Source of the DNA: a bacterium
GTDB taxonomy: Bacteria > Desulfobacterota > GWC2-55-46
DNA length: 13,555 nt
NCBI GenBank assembly: GCA_027310325.1
Contig: DAIDBB010000193.1
Span: forward strand, 1-13,555
Direction of reading: 5' to 3'
Shown: positions 7,137 through 13,555 of the stretch, in pieces
Numbering within the stretch: position 1 is the stretch's first letter
Layout: the number at the start of each line of letters is the position of its first letter
Program-made: the position numbers and the translations under genes
Notes under the pieces: model-generated
The model's input: the letters and a program-made list of their open reading frames with translations, nothing else
What the model was told of the DNA's origin: nothing
Databases searched by the model: none

Positions 7137-7665
7137 TTATATCGAAGAGAGCGCGCAGTTCTTTCTTCTGGGTATCGAAAAGAGACGGGACTTTCTCGCC
7201 CCTCGGGGTCTTTTCCTTGCATTTGCAGAACTTTCTTATCGGGGTATCTATAAATAATTCTCCCCTGTGCCAGGTAAGGGGAAAGACCCTGCAGATGGTA
7301 GGGACGATCCTTTTCGGAAGCCCCTTTGCGCTCCAGAGGTAGAAGAGTGAGCATCCGCGCTTGCCTATGAGATGAAAGGCGCACCTTTTGTCGCTTTTTC
7401 TAACGGCCGTTTCCCGGTACGCCCCCCCGATGTAATCGTCGTCTTCCTTGAGCCCCGTTGAGAAACAGTCCTCTATCTTAGCTCCTATAAGCGGCTCGAT
7501 TAGTTCCTTGTGCTTGTCGATTAGCTTAAGGGTCGCGAGGTCTACGTCGCACCCGTACTCGCAGCATTCGTCCTTGCAGTTTACAGCCCCGTAGCAACCG
7601 TCGCCGAAAAGCCCCTTCTGTGTTTTTGTCTTCGGGTCAACGCAAGTTATCCTTATCTTTTTCAT
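7126..7665 (-). CDS. Cysteine-cluster protein, YkgJ/DUF3109-like
   Basis: This 179-residue protein has no signal peptide and contains twelve cysteines: 8, 24, 30, 34, 35, 39, 67, 95, 105, 125, 147 and 149. The cluster CKDECCEYGC (30-39), DDDYIGG (75-81), RCAFHLIGKRGC (94-105) and PTICRVFPL (122-130) follow the pattern of YkgJ-type proteins annotated as putative zinc- or iron-chelating. Their biochemical role is generally unknown, and I assign none here. The exact family (YkgJ versus DUF3109) is not certain. The ATG at 7665 is preceded by no ideal ribosome binding site: GGAG lies about 15 bases away and CGGACG is adjacent. The gene probably has its own promoter (7711-7738). It is co-oriented with the BON gene, 128 bases away. 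Confidence 0.8.
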   Translation of the reverse strand: MKKIRITCVDPKTKTQKGLFGDGCYGAVNCKDECCEYGCDVDLATLKLIDKHKELIEPLIGAKIEDCFSTGLKEDDDYIGGAYRETAVRKSDKRCAFHLIGKRGCSLFYLWSAKGLPKRIVPTICRVFPLTWHRGELFIDTPIRKFCKCKEKTPRGEKVPSLFDTQKKELRALFDIKED

Positions 7666-7710
7666 CGTCCGATCTTAGGCCTCCGGATATCTCTTTTATT
7701 ATTTTTCAGG

Positions 7711-7738
7711 ATTATTACAGGTATGAAAAGACAGTCAT
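7711..7738 (-). promoter_or_regulatory. Candidate promoter of the cysteine-cluster gene
   Basis: Read on the - strand, ATGACT (7738-7733) is 16 bases from AATAAT (7716-7711), and a TG one base ahead of it gives an extended -10. The transcript would begin near 7705, about 40 bases before the ATG at 7665. The match is moderate. Confidence 0.35.
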
Positions 7739-7787
7739 GAAGTGTAAGATTCGACTTCCTTTATGAATTTAGATGGGACGAAAGGAC

Positions 7788-7814
7788 AAAAACTCATGGC
7801 ACCCGCTGGGCGCC
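7788..7814 (-). terminator. Weak candidate terminator at the end of the BON gene
   Basis: On the - strand, GGCGCCC (7814-7808) can pair with GGGTGCC (7804-7798), including one G-T pair, across a three-base loop. Five T follow at 7792-7788 after a five-base gap. The hairpin lies in the last codons of the BON gene. The gap before the T-run makes this a weak call. Confidence 0.25.
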
Positions 7815-8471
7815 GGCGGGCCTGACGACGAGGTTATTTACCACGTCGTTCACTCCCCATATGTACCAGGCGTCTTCTTCTGCGGCGTTCTTTTCAGCAT
7901 CGCTTCCGACGCTGCCGCTAAGCGTCACGACCCAGTTTCTGGCCAGTACCGTTATTCCGCTCGCGTCGACGAGCCTGTCTTTTTCAAGCGCTATGCGAAG
8001 CGCGTCTTCCACCTCGTCATCGGAATCGTCTTCCTGGGGGGCTACTTCAAGACTATTTATGACGTCCTTTGTTCCCGGTATCCACCAGGCGAGCGCGCCG
8101 GCCAGACGCTTGTGGCTCAATGACGGCACAATGCCCTCTATGTCGACGACCCCGTCATGGACTTCCGTTTTTATATCGCATGATTGAAGCGTCGGTTCTC
8201 CAGTTAGCGTATCGGTAAGATGGTCTTTTATCTCGGCATCGCTCATCGTGGTGGAGGGCTTGACCTTGAGCCTGTCTATCACGCCCGAGACCCCTTGAAG
8301 CCCCATGGCTATGAAGAGGGCCCTCTTTTTAAGGGCTATCCCGTCCACCACGCCGTCTATTATTATGGCGTTGCCTTCTTTCTTAAGGTGTATGGGGTTT
8401 TTCCTCAGGTCTATATGGAGCTTATCGGTAAGCGCGGCCTTTAATTCCTCTATCGGGTCCCGTTTCGTCAT
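7794..8471 (-). CDS. Three-module BON domain protein
   Basis: This 225-residue protein consists of three BON-like modules, at about 8-72, 76-144 and 151-216. Each has a glycine between strands (IIIDGVVDG, VVDIEGIV, VVTLSGSV) and ends in a related helix-strand (GVSGVIDRLKVKP, GTKDVINSLEVAP, GVNDVVNNLVVRP). BON domains are thought to bind phospholipid or help envelope integrity, as in OsmY. This protein, however, has no visible signal peptide and may be cytoplasmic. The ATG at 8471 is preferred because AGGGG (8475-8479) precedes it and because a perfect extended -10 lies within the longer frame that would begin at 8579. An acidic stretch EDDSDDE (147-153) separates modules 2 and 3. A stress role is plausible by family analogy only. 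Confidence 0.8.
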   Translation of the reverse strand: MTKRDPIEELKAALTDKLHIDLRKNPIHLKKEGNAIIIDGVVDGIALKKRALFIAMGLQGVSGVIDRLKVKPSTTMSDAEIKDHLTDTLTGEPTLQSCDIKTEVHDGVVDIEGIVPSLSHKRLAGALAWWIPGTKDVINSLEVAPQEDDSDDEVEDALRIALEKDRLVDASGITVLARNWVVTLSGSVGSDAEKNAAEEDAWYIWGVNDVVNNLVVRPAGAQRVP

Positions 8472-8535
8472 AATCCCCTGTTCACCGTTTTTTGAAGCGG
8501 TGAGCTGCACTTCATTAGAATGCCGATTCGCAAAA

Positions 8536-8564
8536 ATTATAGCAGAGCATTTTGGAATCCACAA
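8536..8564 (-). promoter_or_regulatory. Extended -10 promoter of the BON gene
   Basis: On the - strand, TTGTGG (8564-8559) is 17 bases from a perfect TATAAT (8541-8536). The TATAAT is preceded by TGC, giving a full extended -10. The transcript would start near 8529, with a leader of about 57 bases to the ATG at 8471. Confidence 0.6.
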
Positions 8565-8616
8565 GCTTCTTTTCCTCATTTCGGCGCTGGAAGAGTTTAT
8601 ATTTCTCTTAAAGGGC

Positions 8617-8645
8617 TTGCAATAAATTTTTTAGTATGTTAGATT
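8617..8645 (+). promoter_or_regulatory. Candidate promoter of the rimP-nusA-infB operon
   Basis: TTGCAA (8617-8622) and TAGATT (8640-8645) are 17 bases apart, each matching four of six consensus positions. The region downstream is very AT-rich. The transcript would start near 8652, about 20 bases before the leader terminator and 136 bases before rimP. The -10 hexamer is identical to that proposed for the cyclophilin gene. Confidence 0.45.
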
Positions 8646-8670
8646 ATTTATATTAAAACCTCTTTGATTA

Positions 8671-8697
8671 AAAGAGTGGGCTTATGCCCACTTTTTT
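8671..8697 (+). terminator. Intrinsic terminator in the rimP operon leader (candidate attenuator)
   Basis: AGTGGGC (8675-8681) pairs with GCCCACT (8686-8692) across the loop TTAT. The stem extends with AAAG against TTTT, and six T in a row end at 8697. CTCTTT (8660-8665) can instead pair with AAAGAG (8671-8676), which uses the base of the terminator's left arm, so an alternative fold exists. No + strand gene lies upstream for it to terminate, so it acts within the operon leader or ends a short RNA. Confidence 0.75.
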
Positions 8698-8778
8698 GTT
8701 TGAGGATCTTCAAGCCATCCCCCGGGGGAGCCTTATGCGCATGGGGTCTGTCCGGGTATGGGATGCGTTTTCCGGTTT

Positions 8779-8783
8779 GGAGG
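8779..8783 (+). promoter_or_regulatory. Ribosome binding site supporting a TTG start for rimP
   Basis: GGAGG at 8779-8783 is four bases before TTG 8788. The ATG at 8784 abuts this site and is in a different frame, so TTG is the best start for rimP. Confidence 0.7.
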
Positions 8784-8787
8784 ATGA

Positions 8788-9252
8788 TTGAAGATAGAAG
8801 GTCTGGAAGACAGGATAAAGGGTCTGGCTGAACCGGTGGCCGAAGGGCTGGGGCTTGAACTTGTAGACGTAGTATATGCCACGGAGTACGGAAAGCGTAT
8901 ACTTCGTATATTCATAGATAAGCCGGGCGGCGTGACCATAGACGATTGCAGCGACCTGAGCCGGGAGTTTTCTACGGTCCTTGATGTGGAAGACCCTATC
9001 CCGCAAAGTTATACGCTCGAGGTCTCTTCACCGGGCCTTGACAGACTCCTTACCAAGGAGAAAGACTTCCTGAGGTTCGCCGGCAGGAAGGTTAAGATAA
9101 GGACAAAAGAGGCGTTGGACGGAAGGAAAAACTTCAAGGCTACCGTTACCGGGGTTGAAAACGGCAAGGTGCTCTTGAAGGACGCGGACGGCAAAACCTG
9201 GGAGATAATGCTCTCCAATATAGAAAAGGCCAGGCTTGAGATCGAGATATGA
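8788..9252 (+). CDS. rimP: Ribosome maturation factor RimP
   Basis: This 154-residue cytoplasmic protein assists late assembly of the 30S subunit. The family pattern is clear. The N-terminal domain (about 1-80) has EPVAEGLGLELVDV, RILRIFIDKPGGVTIDDC and YTLEVSSPGLDRLL, the last of which is the RimP signature. The C-terminal SH3-like barrel (about 85-154) contains GRKVKIRTKE. The length matches the family (about 150). The start is TTG with a GGAGG site. It is the first gene of the operon with nusA, ylxR and infB, the order widely conserved in bacteria. A 116-base gap, longer than usual here, separates it from nusA. Confidence 0.95.
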   Translation: MKIEGLEDRIKGLAEPVAEGLGLELVDVVYATEYGKRILRIFIDKPGGVTIDDCSDLSREFSTVLDVEDPIPQSYTLEVSSPGLDRLLTKEKDFLRFAGRKVKIRTKEALDGRKNFKATVTGVENGKVLLKDADGKTWEIMLSNIEKARLEIEI

Positions 9253-9259
9253 GGGATTG

Positions 9260-9364
9260 ATGTCGCACCAGGTTAAGAGGCTGCTTCGATTCGAATTAGA
9301 AGTGATTTACAATATAGAAGCGCTTGAAAAAGGCAACCAGATTATAATAAGCCGGAGGTTTTGA
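9260..9364 (+). CDS. Possible 34-residue small ORF between rimP and nusA
   Basis: The frame from ATG 9260 to TGA 9362-9364 encodes 34 residues, beginning MSHQVKRLLRFELEVIYNIE and ending IIISRRF. GAGGG at 9251-9255, overlapping the rimP stop, is a reasonable ribosome binding site. The frame fills nearly the whole rimP-nusA gap, and its last codons contain the nusA ribosome binding site (9354-9358), four bases short of the nusA ATG. That arrangement would allow coupling to nusA. Against it: the stretch is more AT-rich than the flanking genes, the protein matches nothing I recognise, and an open frame of this length is not improbable by chance. Confidence 0.3.
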   Translation: MSHQVKRLLRFELEVIYNIEALEKGNQIIISRRF

Positions 9365-9368
9365 TAAG

Positions 9369-10685
9369 ATGTCGGTTAATTTGTCGCATTTAATCGAGCA
9401 GATAGGCAAGGACAAGGGCATAGACAAGAGCATTCTCGTCGACGCCCTTGAATCGGCCATGCTCAAGGCCGCTGAAAAACGGTTCGGCCCCAATAAGGTC
9501 ATCGAGGCCCACTACCAGGAAGAGGCCGGGGAGATAGAGCTTTTTTTATTTAAGACCGTAGTGGATGAAGTGGCGAACCCGGATCTTGAGATATCGCTCG
9601 ACGACGCGAAAGAGCTCGACCCGGAGGTCGCCCTCGGCGACAGCCTCGGGGTAAAGCTCGACTCGAAGGAGTTCGGCCGAATAGACGCCCAAACCGCCAA
9701 GCAGATAATAATCCAGAAGGTCAGGGAGGCCGAAAGAAATATCATCTTCAATGAATACAGCGCTAAGAAAGGCGAGATAATAACCGGGATCGTCCAGAGG
9801 TTTGAAAAAGGGGATATAATCGTGGATCTTGGCAGGGCCGAGGCTGTGCTTCCGAAAAAGGAGCAGGTCAGGCGGGAAGGCTACAGGCAGGGCGAAAGGA
9901 TAAGAGGGATAGTGCTCGATGTAAAGAGCGAGGCAAAGGGGCCTCAGATAATGATGTCAAGGACCCATACGGGCTTCCTTATGAAGCTTTTCCAGATGGA
10001 AGTGCCCGAAATATACGAGGGGATAGTAGAGATAAAGGGGGCCGCAAGGGAGCCAGGAGACCGCGCAAAGATCGCCGTCATATCCCATAACTCGGACGTC
10101 GACCCTGTAGGGGCTTGCGTCGGGGTCAAGGGATCGAGGGTGCAGGCGGTTGTCCAGGAGCTTAAGGGAGAAAAGATCGATATCGTCCACTGGTCGGACG
10201 ACTCTGCGGTATTCGTAAAAAATACGCTTTCACCCGCCCAGATATCAAGGGTCATAGTAGACGAGGCTGAACACGCAATGGAGGTCATCGTGCCGGATGA
10301 CCAATTGTCGCTTGCTATAGGGAAGAAGGGGCAGAACGTACGGCTCGCGGCCAAGCTTACCGGCTGGAAGATAGACATCCACACCGAGAGCGAGGCCAAG
10401 GGCGCGAGAGAAGGCCTTTCCCCGGAAGAGGCTTTGAGGAAAGAGGTCGAGGCCGCCGGCATGCGCGAAGAAAAGGAAAGAGCGGCGGCGGAGGCGGCAG
10501 CACAGGAGCTCGTTGCGTTAGGGGTAAATAAGGGAGTGGCGGACGCCCTCGTGGAGGCCGGGTTTACGGCAAATAAGCTCTTGAGCACCGACAGGGAAGA
10601 CCTTCTTAAGAAGATGGAAAGCTTCGGCGAAGAGGAAGCGGAGGCGCTGCTTTCAACGGTAAAAGAGCGTTACGGAAAAGAGTAG
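9369..10685 (+). CDS. nusA: Transcription termination/antitermination factor NusA
   Basis: This 438-residue protein binds RNA polymerase and nascent RNA and modulates pausing, intrinsic termination and antitermination. Domains in order: an N-terminal polymerase-binding domain (about 1-130); an S1 domain (about 135-195) with GIVQRFEKGDIIVDLGRAEAV; KH1 (about 200-285) with DPVGACVGVKGSRV; KH2 (about 290-345) with LAIGKKGQNVRLAA. A charged linker leads to one helix-hairpin-helix-like acidic repeat (about 377-436). The length lies between Bacillus NusA, which lacks C-terminal repeats, and E. coli NusA, which has two; this fits a single repeat. GGAGG at 9354-9358 is ten bases before the ATG, a slightly long spacing. 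ylxR begins at the base after the stop. Its level may be set by the leader terminator at 8671-8697. Confidence 0.97.
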   Translation: MSVNLSHLIEQIGKDKGIDKSILVDALESAMLKAAEKRFGPNKVIEAHYQEEAGEIELFLFKTVVDEVANPDLEISLDDAKELDPEVALGDSLGVKLDSKEFGRIDAQTAKQIIIQKVREAERNIIFNEYSAKKGEIITGIVQRFEKGDIIVDLGRAEAVLPKKEQVRREGYRQGERIRGIVLDVKSEAKGPQIMMSRTHTGFLMKLFQMEVPEIYEGIVEIKGAAREPGDRAKIAVISHNSDVDPVGACVGVKGSRVQAVVQELKGEKIDIVHWSDDSAVFVKNTLSPAQISRVIVDEAEHAMEVIVPDDQLSLAIGKKGQNVRLAAKLTGWKIDIHTESEAKGAREGLSPEEALRKEVEAAGMREEKERAAAEAAAQELVALGVNKGVADALVEAGFTANKLLSTDREDLLKKMESFGEEEAEALLSTVKERYGKE

Positions 10686-10952
10686 ATGCCCCGAAGGACC
10701 TGCCTCGGCTGCAGGAACGTTTACGAGAAGTCATCCCTCATCCGGCTCATCGCTGACGCCGGGCGTCTGGCCCCCGATTTATCGGGCGGAAAAGAGGGAA
10801 GGGGCGCTTACCTCTGTTTGCGAAAGGAATGCGTCAAAGAGGCCTGTAAGAAAAAGGAATCATTCTCAAGGGCATTAAGGTGCAAGGTCGTTTTGCCGGA
10901 CCCCGAGGAACTATGGATTTCGATAAGCGGTCAGGCGGGATCAAACCATTAA
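10686..10952 (+). CDS. ylxR: YlxR family RNA-binding protein (DUF448)
   Basis: This 88-residue cytoplasmic protein has the family hallmarks RRTCLGCR (3-10), with Cys6 and Cys9, and GRGAYLC (38-44). Cys44, Cys49 and Cys54 follow. In Bacillus the homologue has been renamed RnpM after being linked to RNase P activity; whether that applies here is inference. The ATG lies directly after the nusA stop with no spacer, and the only purine-rich site is within the nusA end, so translation is probably coupled. A 27-base gap leads to infB. Confidence 0.92.
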   Translation: MPRRTCLGCRNVYEKSSLIRLIADAGRLAPDLSGGKEGRGAYLCLRKECVKEACKKKESFSRALRCKVVLPDPEELWISISGQAGSNH

Positions 10953-10979
10953 CATTCCGGTAAGGATAATTATCAATAT

Positions 10980-13388
10980 ATGACGGAAAAAGAGAAAGAA
11001 AAACAGGCAGTAGACGAGAAGAGGATAAAACCCTCTGTCATACGGAGAAGGTCTGCCCCGAAGCCGGTCGCCCCTCCGGAGCCGGAGGTTCTGAAGGCTG
11101 AGGAGAAGCCGGCTCCCAAGGCGCCAGCGCCCGTTGGGCAACAGCCCGCGGCCCAGGCGGCCCCCGCGGTCGGTGTACCGGCCCAGCAGCCCCCTGCGAT
11201 CGAGGAGAGAAAGGCAGCGAAGGAAGAGAAAAAGGGCAGGCCGAGAAAAGCGAAAGTCCTCGAAGAGAAAAAAGAGGCCCCCCGAAAAGGCGCGCCCAGA
11301 AAAGTCAGGGAAAAGACCCCTGAGGAGATACTCGCGGAGCTCAAGGTCGAAGAGGCCGAAGAGAAAAAGGCTGAAGCCGTTCAGGCGATCGAGACCAAGG
11401 CTGGCGCACAGCCTGCCGTCCCGGCAGTGACTGAGGAAAAACCAGCCGAGGAAAAGGCAGTCCTTAAAAAAGAGGTAAAGGTCTTTGAAAAAGAGGCGGA
11501 GTTAAAGAAGTTCTTTACAGCCAAGAGGCCCGCGAAAAAGGAAAAATTCCAGCCGAGAGGGCCCGCTCAGGCCAGGGCACAGGCCCAGGCAAGACCCCTG
11601 AAAAAGACCGAGATCACCGTACCAAAGGCGGCCAAGAGGGTCATAAGGATTGCGGACGCCATAAGTGTTGCCGACCTTTCCCAGAGGCTGGGGATAAAGG
11701 CGAGCGAAATAATAAAGAAGCTCATGGGCCTCGGCATCATGTCCACGGTAAACCAGCTTATAGACATCGACGCCGCTACACTTGTCGCGCAGGATTACGA
11801 ATTTGAGGTCGAAAGCAGCGCGGTCCAGGAAGAAGCCCTCATAGAGCCCGGCGCTGAAGCGGCAGAGGTGGGGATACTTAAGCCCCGCGCCCCAGTGGTC
11901 ACTGTAATGGGGCACGTCGACCACGGAAAGACCTCGCTTCTTGACGCCATAAGGAAGACAAACGTCGTAAGCGGCGAGGCGGGCGGCATAACACAGCACA
12001 TAGGCGCGTATCACGTCCATCTCGAGAAGGGGGACGTGACCTTCCTTGATACCCCGGGCCATGAGGCCTTTACCGCGATGAGGGCACGGGGCGCAAAGGC
12101 TACGGACATAGTCATCCTGGTCGTTGCGGCTGATGACGGGGTAATGCCCCAGACGATAGAAGCCATAAACCACGCGAAAGCAGCGAACGTCCCGATGATC
12201 GTGGCGATAAACAAGATCGACCTCCCCCAGGCCGATCCAGGCAGAATTAAGAACGAACTGACAAAGTACGGCCTTGTCCCCGAGGAGTGGGGCGGAGATA
12301 CCATATTCATAGAGGTATCGGCCAAGAAGGGGATAAAGATTAAGGAGCTCCTCGAGCTAATTCTTCTCCAGGCGGAAGTCCTTGAGCTTAAGGCTGTCCC
12401 GGAAGCGCCGGCAAAAGGTGTGGTAGTCGAGGCGAAGTTAGACAAGGGGCGCGGGCCCGTGGCTACGGTGCTCGTCCAGAACGGTACGCTCAATGTTGGA
12501 GACGCGGTCGTCACAGGGGTGCATTTCGGAAGAGTAAGGGCCATGATAAGCGATTGGGGGAAAAGGACTACCGAGGCCGGCCCGTCGATGCCCATAGAGA
12601 TACTCGGGCTTTCGGGCGTTCCGCAGGCCGGAGATACCTTTACTGTAGTTAAAGACGAGGCTACGGCAAAGCAGATAGCGAACATAAGGTTAAAGAAGAG
12701 CCTTGAAAAAGACCGCCTCAAGACCGCCAAGGTAAGCCTCACCGACCTATATGACAAGATAAACAGGGGCGAGGTAAAGGAACTGAACATCGTTATCAAG
12801 GCCGACGCGCAGGGGTCGATCGAGGCCTTGAAGGAATCGCTCGGAAAACTATCGACTGACGCGATTAAGCTTAAGGTCATACACAGCGCGGTCGGGGGCA
12901 TAAGCGAGGGCGACGTCATGCTCGCCGCGGCCTCGAACGCCATCGTAATCGGCTTCAACGTCAGGCCCGAGTCCAAGGCCCAGACGCTCGCCGAAAAAGA
13001 GAACGTCGACTTGAGGTTCTACACCATCATCTATAACCTGGTGGACGAGATAAAGAGCGCCATGGAAGGCATACTCACCCCGGTTGTAAAGGAAGAGTTC
13101 ATAGGAAGGGCCCAGATAAGGGACGTCTTCCGCATAACCAAGGTGGGCAACGTTGCCGGATGCTTCGTCACTGACGGAAAGGCCACAAGGCACGCGAAGG
13201 CCAGGCTCATAAGGGACAATGTCGTCATATTCGACGGCAAGCTATCGTCGCTTAAGAGGTTCAAGGACGACGTCAAAGAGGTGGCGCAGGGTTACGAATG
13301 CGGCATGACCATAGAAGGGTATAACGACATAAAGGTCGGCGACATAATCGAGCTCTATATACTTAAAGAGGAAGCCGCCAAGCTCTGA
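10980..13388 (+). CDS. infB: Translation initiation factor IF-2
   Basis: This 802-residue GTPase places initiator fMet-tRNA on the 30S subunit and promotes subunit joining. The N-terminal 215 residues are a low-complexity Lys/Glu/Ala/Pro region, variable in the family. A conserved IF2-N domain follows (about 217-275; ADLSQRLGIKASEIIKKLMGL). The G domain has G1 GHVDHGKT (311-318), G2 AGGITQHIGAY, G3 DTPGHEAF (357-364), G4 NKID (411-414) and G5 SAKKG (447-451). The rest holds domains II, III and the C-terminal fMet-tRNA-binding domain, ending near the stop. AAGGA shortly before the ATG serves as ribosome binding site. Alternative internal starts, as for E. coli IF2-2/3, cannot be judged here. 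Confidence 0.98.
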   Translation: MTEKEKEKQAVDEKRIKPSVIRRRSAPKPVAPPEPEVLKAEEKPAPKAPAPVGQQPAAQAAPAVGVPAQQPPAIEERKAAKEEKKGRPRKAKVLEEKKEAPRKGAPRKVREKTPEEILAELKVEEAEEKKAEAVQAIETKAGAQPAVPAVTEEKPAEEKAVLKKEVKVFEKEAELKKFFTAKRPAKKEKFQPRGPAQARAQAQARPLKKTEITVPKAAKRVIRIADAISVADLSQRLGIKASEIIKKLMGLGIMSTVNQLIDIDAATLVAQDYEFEVESSAVQEEALIEPGAEAAEVGILKPRAPVVTVMGHVDHGKTSLLDAIRKTNVVSGEAGGITQHIGAYHVHLEKGDVTFLDTPGHEAFTAMRARGAKATDIVILVVAADDGVMPQTIEAINHAKAANVPMIVAINKIDLPQADPGRIKNELTKYGLVPEEWGGDTIFIEVSAKKGIKIKELLELILLQAEVLELKAVPEAPAKGVVVEAKLDKGRGPVATVLVQNGTLNVGDAVVTGVHFGRVRAMISDWGKRTTEAGPSMPIEILGLSGVPQAGDTFTVVKDEATAKQIANIRLKKSLEKDRLKTAKVSLTDLYDKINRGEVKELNIVIKADAQGSIEALKESLGKLSTDAIKLKVIHSAVGGISEGDVMLAAASNAIVIGFNVRPESKAQTLAEKENVDLRFYTIIYNLVDEIKSAMEGILTPVVKEEFIGRAQIRDVFRITKVGNVAGCFVTDGKATRHAKARLIRDNVVIFDGKLSSLKRFKDDVKEVAQGYECGMTIEGYNDIKVGDIIELYILKEEAAKL

Positions 13389-13424
13389 CGAGGTTCATTT
13401 AACCGGGACAGAGAAGATCCTCAG

Positions 13425-13555
13425 ATGGTAGTAGGTATCTGCCGAATAAGCCTTATAATCCACGACAACCATTCTCTCAAGGGCAAAAGACAGGTCTTAA
13501 AGAGCATCGTAGAGAAGGTCAAAAACCGCTTTAACGTGTCCGTCGCCGAGGTCGG
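13425..13555 (+). CDS. DUF503 (YlxP) family protein, 5' part only
   Basis: The first 43 residues are in the window, and the gene runs off the right edge. The start MVVGICRISLIIHDNHSLKG and the following KRQVLKSIVEKVKNRFNVS match the N-terminus of the DUF503/YlxP family. These are small proteins of about 90-100 residues with no firm function, usually placed between infB and rbfA. The position 36 bases after infB agrees. The ribosome binding site (around GAGAAG, 13411-13416) is modest. The next gene is expected to be rbfA, outside the window. Confidence 0.85.
   Translation, partial: MVVGICRISLIIHDNHSLKGKRQVLKSIVEKVKNRFNVSVAEV

Larger units (their letters stand above)
8472..8787. other. 316-base divergent intergenic region
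   Basis: This stretch separates the - strand BON gene from rimP and holds no supported protein gene. It contains the BON promoter (8536-8564) and its leader, where TCACCG (8482-8487) and CGGTGA (8498-8503) can form a small hairpin just ahead of the ribosome binding site. It also holds the rimP operon promoter (8617-8645), the leader terminator (8671-8697), and a terminator-to-rimP stretch (8698-8778) in which I see nothing further. No tRNA gene is present, although E. coli has metY at this position. Confidence 0.7.

Noticed and set aside
8472..8579. N-terminal extension of the BON protein to an upstream ATG at 8579
   Set aside because: The extension includes the extended -10 promoter and a hairpin, encodes no signal peptide, and the internal ATG at 8471 has its own AGGGG site.
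8646..8787. tRNA gene ahead of rimP, as metY in E. coli
   Set aside because: No cloverleaf, T-loop GTTCRA or acceptor pairing was found in the stretch.
9324..9348. Possible promoter before nusA (TTGAAA and TATAAT)
   Set aside because: The spacing is only 13 bases, and the predicted start would fall within a few bases of the ribosome binding site.
12011..12976. Long - strand open frame (321 codons) opposite infB
   Set aside because: It lies wholly within conserved IF-2 sequence, has low-complexity Ser/Thr/Ala content, and shows no domain. It is a shadow of codon bias.

Overview
The window looks like ordinary bacterial chromosome from a housekeeping region: mid-50s percent GC by eye, dense genes, mostly on the + strand. 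Frequent AGG (Arg) and ATA (Ile) codons in otherwise GC-rich genes, the order accB-accC-lipM-like, and the order rimP-nusA-ylxR-infB-DUF503 all fit a Desulfobacterota (former Deltaproteobacteria) or Nitrospirota-like organism. That placement is an inference from gene order and codon use. No phage, transposon, CRISPR array, tRNA or rRNA is visible.

Layout: (1) 13-1791, accB and accC, the biotin carrier and biotin carboxylase of acetyl-CoA carboxylase, abutting each other. (2) 1829-6433, a set starting from a good promoter: a LipM-type lipoyl/octanoyl transfer protein, a large two-array TPR protein with a long acidic linker, and a tRNA nucleotidyltransferase/poly(A) polymerase-family protein with an HD domain. 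These genes overlap by 1 nt and 4 nt, yet a near-perfect intrinsic terminator lies inside the first codons of the third. (3) 6453-7092, a monocistronic exported cyclophilin. (4) 7126-8471 on the - strand, a 12-cysteine YkgJ/DUF3109-like protein and a three-module BON protein, each apparently with its own promoter. (5) 8617 to the right edge, the rimP-nusA-ylxR-infB-DUF503 translation/transcription operon, cut at the window end. Its leader carries an intrinsic terminator before rimP, and a possible 34-codon ORF fills the rimP-nusA gap.

How they work together: block 1 starts fatty-acid synthesis. Block 2 mixes cofactor attachment and tRNA 3'-end processing around a scaffold protein of unknown role. 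Block 5 makes ribosome-maturation, transcription-elongation, RNA-binding and translation-initiation factors. I found no clearly new multi-gene system. The items most worth a second look are regulatory: the terminator within the start of the nucleotidyltransferase gene, the terminator in the rimP-nusA leader (a plausible NusA autoregulation site), and the small ORF before nusA. All coordinates of short sites were read by eye.
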